A stretch of 22,618 nt of DNA from JALJPB01 sp963933115. GTDB taxonomy: Bacteria; Pseudomonadota; Gammaproteobacteria; Enterobacterales; Alteromonadaceae. The notes under the pieces were generated by a model, which saw only the letters and a list, made by a program, of their open reading frames with translations, was not told the origin of the DNA and did not search any database. The stretch covers positions 1-22,618 of the forward strand of contig CAWVSL010000044.1 in the NCBI GenBank assembly GCA_963933115.1, read 5' to 3'. Positions 7,370 to 15,824 of this stretch are shown piece after piece; position 1 is the first letter of the stretch, and each line of letters starts with the position of its first letter. The position numbers were made by a program, and so were the translations under genes.

Positions 7370-9439
7370 TCACCAAATTTTTACACGCTTCTCAGGGGCA
7401 ATATACATAGCATCACCTTCGTTTACGTCAAATGCTTCGTAGAATTCATTCATATTAGACAATGAACCTAAAGCGCGGAACTCGCCAGGAGAGTGAGAGT
7501 CGGTAGCTACACGGTTACGCATTGATTTTTCAACGATTTTAGAACGCCAAATTTGTGCATAACCGATAAAAAAGCGTTGGTCACCGGTTAGACCATCAAT
7601 AATTGGCGCTGTTTCACCATTGAGTGAAGCTTTATAAGCTTTGTAAGCAATAGTGACCCCTGATAAATCACCAATGTTCTCACCTAAGGTTAATTCACCA
7701 TTAACAAATAAGTCATCAAATACTTGGTAGTTGGCATATTGTGCAACAAGGGCGTCAGTTCGTTCTTTAAACTGAGCAAGATCTTGCTCTGTCCACCAGT
7801 TACGTAGATTACCTTTAGCGTCATATTTACTGCCTTGGTCATCAAATCCGTGACCCATTTCATGACCTATTACCGCACCTATTCCCCCATAGTTAACTGC
7901 ATCATCAGCTTTCATATTAAAAAAGGGTGCTTGTAAAATAGCCGCAGGGAAAACAATTTCGTTTACCGTTGGGTTGTAATAAGCATTAACGGTTTGAGGT
8001 GTCATTCCCCATTCCCATTTACGAATAGGCCCTCCTAATTTAGCGATTTCTTTTTGGCTAGCGACTTGACGAGCATTCATTAAGTTACCGATTAAATCAT
8101 CAGACTTTATCGATAATGCTGAGTAATCTTCCCATCTGTCTGGATAACCAATTTTAGGGGTGAAAGCCGCAAGTTTTACATGAGCCGCTTTTTTAGTCTC
8201 TGCAGACATCCATTCAAGATCATCTATACTTGCGCCATAAGCGTTACGCAAGTTTTCAACAAGGTTACTCATGCGAGATTTAGCTTCAGGGATAAAATGA
8301 CGGGCAACATACAATTTACCAATAACTTCACCTAAATTAGCATTAACAACACCAACACCCCGTTTCCATTGTGGTCGTTGCTCTTTAAGCCCACTAAGTT
8401 GTTTGGAGAAGAAATTAAAATTTTCATCGTCTAAATCTGTGGTTAAGTAACTAGAAAAACTGGTGAGGGTTTGAAAGGTTAAATATTGTTTCCACACATC
8501 TAAAGAAGTCTTGTCAAATATTTCACCAAAACCTTCAATAAAGTCAGGTTGATTAATGATAATATCTTTTTGTTCCTCTACACCTTCAGCTTTTAAGAAG
8601 GCTTGCCAATCAAATTTATCTGTAATGCTCGCTAAATTAGTGGTTTGAAATTTATTATAACGTTTTTCACTGTCTCGAGTTTGAACGCGTGTCCAATGAT
8701 AGCCGGCAAGGCTGGTCTCAAGTGCCATAATGTTTTTAGCCGCAATTTTAGTCTCTTTCAAACCAGCGATATTGAATATTTTTTCAATATGAGCAACATA
8801 GCCTTCACGGATTTTTACAAATCGTTCAGCCTCATTGAGGTAGTAGTCACGGTCTGGCAAGCTTAATCCACTTTGCCAAATATGAGTGGCATAGCGAGAA
8901 GAGTTTTTAGCATCGATACTAATATAAAGTGCCAGAGGGCTGCTGATACCAAGACTTGAGTGGCTGCCAAAAAAACGCGCTAATTCTTTTTTGTTTTTAA
9001 TAGTATTAATGCTATCAAAAATATTTTGGATAGGCGTTATGCCAGCCGTATTTCTTTTTCCAGTGTTCATATATGATCGAAAAAGGTCAGCAACTTTTTG
9101 CTCATCTGTACCTTTTTTAAGATGTTGTGCTGCGGCAAGTTCTTCAATAATAGCTTTGACATCATCATCAGCTTTATCACGTAAATCGTAAAATGATCCT
9201 ATAGCTGTCTTGTCATTAGGGATGTCATTGTTGTTCATCCATCCACCATTTATATGGCGATAAAAATTATCTTGGGCACGAATATTAGTGTCCATATTGG
9301 TTTTTTCAATACCTGAGACTAAAGCTACCTTTGGACTACTGGTAACTGCTGCCTGATTTATAGCGGTTTCGTTATTATCGTTACAACCGGCAACAAATAA
9401 TAAAGATGAGCATACTGCGCTTGTGATTAATGCTTTCAT
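7370..9439 (-). CDS. M13 family zinc metallopeptidase lipoprotein (neprilysin/PepO-like)
   Basis: A 689-aa secreted endopeptidase of the neprilysin/endothelin-converting-enzyme family. From the ATG at 9439 it starts with a lipoprotein signal ending in the lipobox VAGC (Cys 19), followed by Asn, so it is probably membrane-anchored and exported. The zinc site HEMGH is at 526-530 and the third ligand motif ENIGD at 587-591. NAYYNPTVNEIVFPAAILQ, the substrate-backbone motif, lies just before. The C-terminus ends VKIW where many members have CxxW, so the usual terminal Cys is missing. I prefer 9439 over an in-frame ATG at 9526 because only the shorter form starts with a proper lipoprotein signal. 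Neither start has a strong ribosome-binding site. Followed by a clear intrinsic terminator; likely monocistronic. Confidence 0.9.
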   Translation of the reverse strand: MKALITSAVCSSLLFVAGCNDNNETAINQAAVTSSPKVALVSGIEKTNMDTNIRAQDNFYRHINGGWMNNNDIPNDKTAIGSFYDLRDKADDDVKAIIEELAAAQHLKKGTDEQKVADLFRSYMNTGKRNTAGITPIQNIFDSINTIKNKKELARFFGSHSSLGISSPLALYISIDAKNSSRYATHIWQSGLSLPDRDYYLNEAERFVKIREGYVAHIEKIFNIAGLKETKIAAKNIMALETSLAGYHWTRVQTRDSEKRYNKFQTTNLASITDKFDWQAFLKAEGVEEQKDIIINQPDFIEGFGEIFDKTSLDVWKQYLTFQTLTSFSSYLTTDLDDENFNFFSKQLSGLKEQRPQWKRGVGVVNANLGEVIGKLYVARHFIPEAKSRMSNLVENLRNAYGASIDDLEWMSAETKKAAHVKLAAFTPKIGYPDRWEDYSALSIKSDDLIGNLMNARQVASQKEIAKLGGPIRKWEWGMTPQTVNAYYNPTVNEIVFPAAILQAPFFNMKADDAVNYGGIGAVIGHEMGHGFDDQGSKYDAKGNLRNWWTEQDLAQFKERTDALVAQYANYQVFDDLFVNGELTLGENIGDLSGVTIAYKAYKASLNGETAPIIDGLTGDQRFFIGYAQIWRSKIVEKSMRNRVATDSHSPGEFRALGSLSNMNEFYEAFDVNEGDAMYIAPEKRVKIW

Positions 9440-9698
9440 TGTTAGACAATTATCCGGTTTATTATAATTATTGTTGGTTGATATTAAAGTTTTATAAAGA
9501 AAAATGCTAGAGAGAAAAAATCTCATTACACGTTAAGCTATTTGACTTGTATCAATTTAGTTACAGCAATATTTAGAAATCAATAATATTTGGCTTAGCA
9601 AATAGCTTAGAAATTAGCTTTTAACACACTGATTTTAATAAAGATAAAAACACTTTACATAATGCAGTATTAATTTTTAAGGCTGACTCTTAGAAAGG

Positions 9699-10925
9699 TT
9701 AAAGTGTTTTTCTATGGGGTATCGCCACATTTGAGAAGATAATTCCAGCAACTAATGACATAAAAATAAGAAATGTTTGTGAGCCAACAACAGAGGTAGT
9801 CAACATATCTTGACCTGATACAAAGCTATTAAGTCCAATATAAACTTTACTACCAGGGACTAGTACTACTAAGCCAAGCAAACGGACAATACTAGAGGGT
9901 AAGTTCATCAGCCGAGAAAATAAATTACTGTAGAGACCAAGAGCAAAAGCACCAACAAAAGCACCCAGGGCAATACCTAAGTAACCCCCCGCCCATATAC
10001 TGACTGAATAAGAAATATAACCGGCAATAATGCCCCAAGGTGCATCTTTTAATCTAGCTTTAAACAATATCACTAAGCTAATAGATAAAATGGTAACAGC
10101 GGCCCATGCGGTCCATATTGGTGTGGTTTCTGGTGGTGAAAATTTAACGGTACCCCATAATAAATCACCTAATGCCATACCAAGTACCGCACCAAAATAG
10201 AGTTTAAATAACACCATTACGCCATCCATTATTCTTGCCGTCCCTGACATTAAATGTCGAGCAGCTAGTTCTGATAGACCAACGGTTAAAGATAATCCGG
10301 GAATAAAGGCAATAATACTGGATAAAATAACCATCGACATATTAATGGTAGGGTCAAATAACGAAATCACTGAGACTAATAGCGCTGAAGATAAAGCGGC
10401 AAAAGGTTCTAAAATTTCTGATATTCTGCGTGATTTTGTTGCCCACACGACTAAGCCATAAACCACCAAACCTAGTAAAGTTGACCAGAGTACGTCATTC
10501 CAACTTGTGCGCATTAACATTGAAAAAGCACCACTCGAGGCGCCAAAAGCAAAAAATGTTAACCAAAAGCCATAAGGCGGAGGTTTATTATTAATCTCAT
10601 CTAACCGGTCGATCGCTTCTTCTAAAGTGCGTTCTCCTGAAATGAGTTCGTCGACAAGCTCGTCAATCCTTGCTAAAGAGCCTAAATCGATTTCACCCGG
10701 CGTTACTCTAACTAAATGATTATATTGTTGGTCGTCTTCATCATCACTGAGGATAAACGTCAGTGATGTCGGGGCAATAATAAAAGAAGCACGAAGCTGT
10801 AAAAAATGAGCAATACTGAGTAAGTTATCTTCTAAACGGTATGCTGTGGTACCTAATTTATGCAAGGCTTTACCAAGACGTATGATAAATTTACGTTTTA
10901 TATAAAAATCATCAGATAGTGGCAT
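9699..10925 (-). CDS. ThrE-type threonine/serine exporter, fused two-domain form
   Basis: A 408-aa protein with a soluble N-terminal part (about 1-125). This part contains the family motif LGTTAYRLEDNLLSIAHFLQ and a helical linker rich in Asp/Glu. About ten membrane helices follow, split into two groups (ThrE and ThrE_2 domains; the second group begins about residue 270). Members export threonine and serine by proton exchange; here the substrate is inferred from family only. It has a weak ribosome-binding site (GAAAGAC) and no operon partner. It is divergent to a small membrane ORF with which it shares a 107-base promoter region containing two dyads. Confidence 0.85.
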   Translation of the reverse strand: MPLSDDFYIKRKFIIRLGKALHKLGTTAYRLEDNLLSIAHFLQLRASFIIAPTSLTFILSDDEDDQQYNHLVRVTPGEIDLGSLARIDELVDELISGERTLEEAIDRLDEINNKPPPYGFWLTFFAFGASSGAFSMLMRTSWNDVLWSTLLGLVVYGLVVWATKSRRISEILEPFAALSSALLVSVISLFDPTINMSMVILSSIIAFIPGLSLTVGLSELAARHLMSGTARIMDGVMVLFKLYFGAVLGMALGDLLWGTVKFSPPETTPIWTAWAAVTILSISLVILFKARLKDAPWGIIAGYISYSVSIWAGGYLGIALGAFVGAFALGLYSNLFSRLMNLPSSIVRLLGLVVLVPGSKVYIGLNSFVSGQDMLTTSVVGSQTFLIFMSLVAGIIFSNVAIPHRKTL

Positions 10926-10945
10926 CGGTATTTGTCTTTCAAAAT

Positions 10946-10984
10946 TAGCTTATGTTAAGCTATGTTAATTGATTTTTATCAATT
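10946..10984. promoter_or_regulatory. Two adjacent inverted repeats in the thrE-type / small-ORF divergent region
   Basis: TAGCTTA-TGT-TAAGCTA (10946-10962) and AATTGAT-TTTT-ATCAATT (10967-10984) are perfect seven-base-arm dyads four bases apart. They lie 21-59 bases upstream of the exporter start. They look like operator half-site pairs for a regulator, or the second may just be a small hairpin in the exporter leader. No regulator gene is nearby. Confidence 0.35.
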
Positions 10985-11032
10985 GTTGTAACGATTTTTA
11001 TTGTAAATAAAATCATAGAATAAGGATGACTG

Positions 11033-11206
11033 ATGACATTGTTATATATTTTAGTAGCTGTTTTTGTTGGCATTGTACTAATGGTGGTTATTGGCGAAAA
11101 GTTTGGTAAAAAAATGACAGAAGATGATCAAACCAAATATTCCAAAATACTACCTATTTTAGTTTTTATATTGATTATTGGCGCCATTATCAGAGCGTTG
11201 TTTTAG
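11033..11206 (+). CDS. Small membrane protein, 57 aa, two predicted helices
   Basis: An ORF of 57 codons with an excellent ribosome-binding site (AAGGA at 11022-11026, six bases before ATG). It encodes an N-terminal hydrophobic helix (about 3-20) and a charged cytoplasmic or periplasmic loop EKFGKKMTEDDQTKYSK (22-38). A second hydrophobic helix (about 40-54) follows, ending RALF. The arrangement is that of a two-helix hairpin membrane protein. I do not recognise a named family. It is divergent from the ThrE-type exporter and converges on the 109-aa gene, ending 16 bases from that gene's stop. The good start signal and the clean helix-loop-helix design argue that it is real. Confidence 0.7.
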   Translation: MTLLYILVAVFVGIVLMVVIGEKFGKKMTEDDQTKYSKILPILVFILIIGAIIRALF

Positions 11207-11222
11207 GCCTTCGACTTAACAA

Positions 11223-11552
11223 TTAGTTGCTGATGAAGTGCTCTTCTAATAGAGCCAATACATCATTAACTGTTAAGTCATTTAAATTAAGTTCAGATAA
11301 CAGCCTAATATCATCAACTAATGTGCTACCAATACCTATACCTACCAGGTCAGGTTGATGGTCTAAAATAAGTAAAACAACGCGTATTTTACTATCAATA
11401 TTATCGACGGTCACCGCATCAGCAGGGATACCCTTAGCGCGTAATACCTTATCCATTAAGCCTAAAGAAGTATGATGGTTGGGGTGTTTTGCTATAAAGG
11501 CGTCATCTGCCATTGCCGTTATTTCATAGAGGCTTTTGGTGGTAGCTTTCAT
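11223..11552 (-). CDS. Hypothetical 109-aa soluble protein, coupled to the NRDE-family gene
   Basis: I do not recognise this family. The protein is soluble and mainly helical. It has an N-terminal SLYEITAMADDAFIAKHP, a central strand-like IRVVLLILDHQPDLVGIGIG (about 56-75) and a C-terminal leucine-rich helix LTVNDVLALLEEHFISN. It has no signal peptide or membrane segment. Its ATG shares one base with the stop of the NRDE gene upstream (TAATG), and it has its own ribosome-binding site AAAGGA inside the end of that gene. The two are therefore almost certainly co-translated. The context suggests a partner of the NRDE protein, but no function can be assigned. Confidence 0.8.
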   Translation of the reverse strand: MKATTKSLYEITAMADDAFIAKHPNHHTSLGLMDKVLRAKGIPADAVTVDNIDSKIRVVLLILDHQPDLVGIGIGSTLVDDIRLLSELNLNDLTVNDVLALLEEHFISN

Positions 11553-12340
11553 TAATTTCCTTTCTGCTCAATGGTAAATGTTTGGTCTAGTGTGACATGG
11601 CCTAAAGCGTTATAACTGCGGTCAGCGATGAATGTTTTCCCATTGATATCTTGAGTGATAATAGTCGTTGTTCGGGTGCCATACTTGGGAGAGACAATAA
11701 AGATAGCGCTTAAAAATTTTTCCCACTGTCTTGAAACTCCGGTATCAGGTAGCTGCGCGCTTTGTGCTTGTTCAGTATTTTTCATTAAATCAAATAATTG
11801 TTCGATATCTAGTGTGTTATTTTGACTGTTACTATTTTTAGATGAACTATCTATCAGTGATGATAACCTCTGCTGTCCCAATGCCATTTTAGGCCAAATA
11901 TCATCTAATGGTCCATTACAAAGACTGTGAACCCCCTTAGGTAATTGACGGGCTTTTTTATTGACGCTATCAAAAGAGTAAAGTTTATTGAGTTGACCAT
12001 AGACAAGATTATAACCATTGTAGTCATCAGTGCTCTCATGCAATAAGGTGCTCATGTTTTCATCAGTTTGAGTTAACGCTTGTATCACCAAATGGCCACG
12101 AGATTTTTTATTAGGGTCAAATTGTGTAACTTGCCTAAAATTTGTTAACGCAGAAAACCGGCCACTTGCGGTTAAACCTAGCCAAGAGCCACCCGCAGTT
12201 AAATCTTTACCCGCTAAAATTTCTGGCGTTAACCAGTGATGCATCGCTTTGGTTGGGCGCTGATGAAATTCATCACGATTAGCACAAATGATAACTGGAT
12301 ATTGGGGATGCTGTTCTAAGGCAAAAAACAAAATACACAT
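11552..12340 (-). CDS. NRDE family protein (TANGO2-like)
   Basis: A 262-aa protein beginning Met-Cys-Ile with ANRDEF (the NRDE motif at 21-24), GGSWLGLTASGRFSALTNFR and a conserved YGTRTTTII near the C-terminus. This is the same arrangement as human TANGO2. The Cys at position 2 resembles the N-terminal nucleophile of Ntn hydrolases, the fold proposed for the family; catalytic activity has not been clearly established. The eukaryotic homologues have been linked to heme mobilisation and to Golgi/mitochondrial lipid phenotypes. A bacterial role is not known to me. First gene of a two-gene unit with the 109-aa protein. Confidence 0.9.
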   Translation of the reverse strand: MCILFFALEQHPQYPVIICANRDEFHQRPTKAMHHWLTPEILAGKDLTAGGSWLGLTASGRFSALTNFRQVTQFDPNKKSRGHLVIQALTQTDENMSTLLHESTDDYNGYNLVYGQLNKLYSFDSVNKKARQLPKGVHSLCNGPLDDIWPKMALGQQRLSSLIDSSSKNSNSQNNTLDIEQLFDLMKNTEQAQSAQLPDTGVSRQWEKFLSAIFIVSPKYGTRTTTIITQDINGKTFIADRSYNALGHVTLDQTFTIEQKGN

Positions 12341-12431
12341 AATAAAGTGAGTTTAAAAGGTTAAATAATGATTAAGGTATAACTTATGGTAACTCTTTCT
12401 TTATTGGATGGGTAACCTCAGGTAAAATTTA

Positions 12432-12452
12432 AACCACTAATTAATAGTGGTT
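12432..12452. promoter_or_regulatory. Inverted repeat upstream of the class II aldolase gene, candidate operator
   Basis: AACCACTA-ATTAA-TAGTGGTT is a 21-base dyad with perfect eight-base arms, centred 40 bases before the aldolase ATG in the divergent region with the NRDE gene. Its size and placement fit an operator for a GntR- or LacI-type regulator of the sugar-acid genes, or a leader hairpin. No regulator gene is in the window. Confidence 0.4.
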
Positions 12453-12481
12453 CATAAGTAAAATAATACAAAAGGATTAAT

Positions 12482-13252
12482 ATGTTTGCATTACCCTCAA
12501 TAAACCTCAAAGGTAAAGTGTCAGCAGACGAGTGGCAAACTCGGGTTGAGCTTGCTGCTTGTTATCGTTTATTTGTCATGCATGGTTGGGATGACTTAAT
12601 TCATACCCACATATCTGCCCGTATTCCTAACTCTGACCATTTATTGATTAATGCGTTCGGTTTAAGTTTTGATGAAATTACCGCTTCGAATTTAGTTAAA
12701 ATTGATATTGATGGCACTGTGGTTGACCCAGATTGCCCATTTACCATCAATCCTGCCGGCTTTACTATTCACAGTGCTGTGCATGAAGCCCGTCATGACG
12801 AGCAATGTGCTCTCCATGTTCACACTAACGAGATAATCGCTATTGCCAGTCTCGAAGAAGGGCTATTACCACTGAGTCAGTATTCAATGTTCGCCCTTGC
12901 CTCAATGAGTTATCATGATTATGAAGGCTTAGCGGTCAATCATGAAGAAAAATTAAGGTTACAAAATAATTTGGGTAATGCCAATTTTATGTTGCTAAGA
13001 AATCATGGTGCGATGACGATGGGAAGAACGATAGGTGACGCGTTTATGCATATGTATGATTTAGTGCGTGCTTGTCAGGTGCAACTGCAAGTAATGTCGA
13101 CCGGTATGAAACCGATTTATGTTGACCAAAGCATAGTTGATGGCATAAAAGCGCAAGCTAACATTGTCCATTCTGGCTTGACGGGGGGCCAAAAAGCTTG
13201 GCCAGCAATGATGCGTAGGGTTTACCGAGCATATCCTGACTTTGCCAATTAG
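12482..13252 (+). CDS. Class II aldolase/adducin family protein
   Basis: A 256-aa protein of the class II aldolase/adducin fold. The zinc ligands are visible as HVH (112-114) and the RNHG His at 175. In L-fuculose-phosphate aldolase the catalytic Glu lies in SSEWRFH; here the equivalent stretch reads PAGFTIH (91-97), so the Glu is replaced by Gly 93, as in adducin-like members. It may therefore act on a different substrate, or not be a classical aldolase. The ATG at 12482 follows AAAGGA by six bases. It is the first gene of a plus-strand group with a galactonate-dehydratase-like enzyme 71 bases downstream. In that pathway an aldolase would cleave the 2-keto-3-deoxy acid; this is inference. 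Confidence 0.88.
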   Translation: MFALPSINLKGKVSADEWQTRVELAACYRLFVMHGWDDLIHTHISARIPNSDHLLINAFGLSFDEITASNLVKIDIDGTVVDPDCPFTINPAGFTIHSAVHEARHDEQCALHVHTNEIIAIASLEEGLLPLSQYSMFALASMSYHDYEGLAVNHEEKLRLQNNLGNANFMLLRNHGAMTMGRTIGDAFMHMYDLVRACQVQLQVMSTGMKPIYVDQSIVDGIKAQANIVHSGLTGGQKAWPAMMRRVYRAYPDFAN

Positions 13253-13323
13253 CTTGATTGGCCTTGGTATTATTAACATTAAAAAAACAATTGACTATAA
13301 CGTGTCACATTTTAGGAAAATAA

Positions 13324-14499
13324 ATGAAAATTACCCATGTAGAAATTTTTGATATTGAATGCCCTAAACGTCCAGGCTGGAATCCAATTTTTGTTAGAGT
13401 TCATACCGATGAAGGTATCAGTGGCGTTGGTGAAGCAGGTCTTGCTTACGATTGGGGACACAGTGCTGCCGCGGCAATGATAAAAGAGATTACTGAAGCG
13501 GTATTAATTGGTTTTAATCCGTTTAATACCGAATTGTTATGGTCAAGAATGCTCAGAGAAAGCTTTTGGGGCTTAGGCGGCGGTCCTGTACTTTATTCAG
13601 CAATGAGCGCTATTGATACGGCTCTTTGGGACATTAAAGGCAAGGCTTTAGGCGTCCCTGTTTATCAATTACTTGGTGGTAAGGTCAATGATAAATTACG
13701 GACTTATGCCAGCCAGTTACAATTTGACTGGGATACGACAATTACCAAACTTATTGAACCTGAAGCATATGCACAAGCGGCGTTAAAGGCTGTGGCAGAA
13801 GGCTTTGATGCGGTAAAAGTTGATCCTATTGTTTATAACCAAGATGGCAGTTCTTCTTTTGATCGCACTAAGTTATTCACCAAACCTCAAATGCGTTTAT
13901 TTGGCAATAGATTACGCGCTATACGTGACGCAGTAGGGGATGACGTTGATATTATTTTTGAGTCTCATTCATTAATGGGCGCAGCATCAGCGATTCAAAT
14001 GGGCCGTATTGTCGAAGAAGTCGGTTGTATGATGTATGAAGAACCGGTTAATTATCTTAATGCGGCGGTGCATAAAAAAGTTGCTGATAACGTCAATGTC
14101 CCTATTGCTGGTGGTGAACGCTTGTATCATCGTTGGGATGTTCGTCCTTACTTTGAGGATCAAAGTATTGATGTTTTACAGCCTGATGTTGGTTTGTGTG
14201 GGGGTTTTACTGAATCTAAAAAAGTTTGTGATTATGCCGATGTTTACGATATTCGCATCCAAGCGCACGTTTGTGGTGGCCCGGTCGCAACTGCCGCCTC
14301 ATTACATTTAGAAACGGCTATTCCTAATTTTTTAATTCATGAGCATCATACCTATGCAACCAAAGATTGGAACCGCGAACTGTGTTTGCAAGACCCACAA
14401 CCTGTTGATGGTTTTTTCCAAGTCACTGAAGTCCCAGGACTGGGTATTGAATTAAATGATGCCGTGGTTAAGCGCTCGCCACATATTACTGTTAAATAA
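13324..14499 (+). CDS. Enolase-superfamily sugar-acid dehydratase (galactonate dehydratase-like, mandelate racemase subgroup)
   Basis: A 391-aa protein with an N-terminal capping domain (1-125) and a TIM barrel. Its active site follows E. coli D-galactonate dehydratase with a constant offset of 30 residues. Metal ligands are E213, E239 and E265 (183, 209, 235 in GalD) and the catalytic histidines are H215 and H315 (185, 285). KVD (165-167) and QPD (286-288) complete the pattern. The first metal ligand is Glu rather than the Asp of GalD. The C-terminal PVDGFFQVTEVPGLGIEL also resembles GalD. The reaction should be Mg-dependent dehydration of an aldonic acid to a 2-keto-3-deoxy acid; the exact sugar is not known. 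Ribosome-binding site AGGA six bases before ATG. Confidence 0.88.
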   Translation: MKITHVEIFDIECPKRPGWNPIFVRVHTDEGISGVGEAGLAYDWGHSAAAAMIKEITEAVLIGFNPFNTELLWSRMLRESFWGLGGGPVLYSAMSAIDTALWDIKGKALGVPVYQLLGGKVNDKLRTYASQLQFDWDTTITKLIEPEAYAQAALKAVAEGFDAVKVDPIVYNQDGSSSFDRTKLFTKPQMRLFGNRLRAIRDAVGDDVDIIFESHSLMGAASAIQMGRIVEEVGCMMYEEPVNYLNAAVHKKVADNVNVPIAGGERLYHRWDVRPYFEDQSIDVLQPDVGLCGGFTESKKVCDYADVYDIRIQAHVCGGPVATAASLHLETAIPNFLIHEHHTYATKDWNRELCLQDPQPVDGFFQVTEVPGLGIELNDAVVKRSPHITVK

Positions 14500-14518
14500 C
14501 TTGAGTAATAGTTAGCGG

Positions 14519-15601
14519 ATGAAATTTATTAAATATGCAGTAATAATAATTATTGTTTTGGTGAGTACGACGGTAATAGTTGGCTGTGCTTTGCAGACCG
14601 ACATTCCAGCATTTAATAAGTCATCACAATATGTTGGTGGCGTCTTTAATAACGCTCCAGCACCAGCGCCAAATACCACCACCTTTTTTGGCTTTATTCA
14701 ACGCTATTTATTGGAGGCTAAAATTGATGCTGAGCCAGCTCAACCAATCCCGCTAAAATCTATTAGCTATCAAGAGATAATCAACCTTGCTGATGATACT
14801 CCGGCTATTTATCGCTTAGGCCATTCTAGTCTGCTACTAAAGATAGCGGGCAAGATAATTCTTATTGACCCGATGTTTTCTCAGCGTGCATCACCATTTA
14901 GTTTTATCGGGCCGAAACGTTTTCATCCCGTGCCACTCAATATTAACGAATTTGCTGAGATAGATGCGGTGATTATTTCCCATGACCACTATGACCACTT
15001 AGACAAAGACACTATCACCAAGCTACGTAACAATACAAAGCAGTTTTTTGTGCCGTTAGGCGTGGGTGAGTATTTGGTTAAATGGGGCGTCGAAAAAGAT
15101 AAAGTGAATGAGTTAGATTGGTGGCAGAGTGTTGACTTTAATAACATAAAGTTTACCGCAACTCCTGCGCAACATTTTTCTGGTAGAGGCTTATCCGATC
15201 GCAACAAAACTTTGTGGGCGTCTTGGGTTATCACTACAGCGACTCATAATATTTTTTACAGCGGCGATGGTGGCTATTTTGATGGTTTTAAAAAAATAGG
15301 TGCAGCACTAGGACCATTTAATTTAGCCATTTTAGAAAGTGGAGCCTATGACAAAAATTGGCCGTCAGTCCATATGATGCCAGAGCAAACTATTCAGGCA
15401 CATAAAGATCTTAATGCCGATGTGTTATTACCGGTGCACAACAGTACTTTCGATTTAGCCTTTCATCCCTGGTATGATCCTTTAGCCAAGTTGTCAGTAT
15501 TGGCACTAGAACAAGAAATTAAATTGGCGGCCCCAATTATAGGGGAGCAGTATTTACTTGACGGCAATGCCATTAATACGCGCTGGTGGGAATTTAACTA
15601 G
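14519..15601 (+). CDS. Metallo-beta-lactamase-fold lipoprotein, NAPE-PLD/UlaG-like hydrolase
   Basis: A 360-aa protein with a lipoprotein signal (lipobox IVGC, Cys 23), so it is exported and lipid-anchored. The metal-binding motif HDHYDHLD is at 155-162; further ligands are in AQHFSGRG, YSGDGGYFDG and LLPVHNSTF. FIGPKRFHPVPL and WASWVI are typical of the N-acyl-phosphatidylethanolamine phospholipase D-like group, which also includes UlaG-like lactonases. It starts 19 bases after the dehydratase stop and is probably co-transcribed, though its own ribosome-binding site is weak. A role as a periplasmic phosphodiesterase or lactonase linked to the sugar genes is possible but unproven; it may be a passenger of the operon. 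Confidence 0.85.
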   Translation: MKFIKYAVIIIIVLVSTTVIVGCALQTDIPAFNKSSQYVGGVFNNAPAPAPNTTTFFGFIQRYLLEAKIDAEPAQPIPLKSISYQEIINLADDTPAIYRLGHSSLLLKIAGKIILIDPMFSQRASPFSFIGPKRFHPVPLNINEFAEIDAVIISHDHYDHLDKDTITKLRNNTKQFFVPLGVGEYLVKWGVEKDKVNELDWWQSVDFNNIKFTATPAQHFSGRGLSDRNKTLWASWVITTATHNIFYSGDGGYFDGFKKIGAALGPFNLAILESGAYDKNWPSVHMMPEQTIQAHKDLNADVLLPVHNSTFDLAFHPWYDPLAKLSVLALEQEIKLAAPIIGEQYLLDGNAINTRWWEFN

Positions 15602-15824
15602 TTACGGTTTTATCATTTCTTGGTAAATCCTTTTGCGTACCAGCAGCGGAAATAATATTGTACGAATCGATTAACGTGGAAGCAAAATTGACTACCATCC
15701 GCTTGATGTATTTATAGACCGTTATTTAGTCCGCCTAAAATTGAACCTTAACTATATTTGGTGCTTAATATTTTTAATTTGATCGTTTGAATAAAAAATA
15801 ATTATTAGGAGTAGCTAGGTAGGG

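Noticed and set aside
15602..15824. Open stretch in the convergent gap (about 15675-15775) reading GSKIDYHPLDVFIDRYLVRL, possibly a gene remnant
   Set aside because: It is only about 35 codons, has no start codon and no recognisable motif; not distinguishable from chance in AT-rich DNA.
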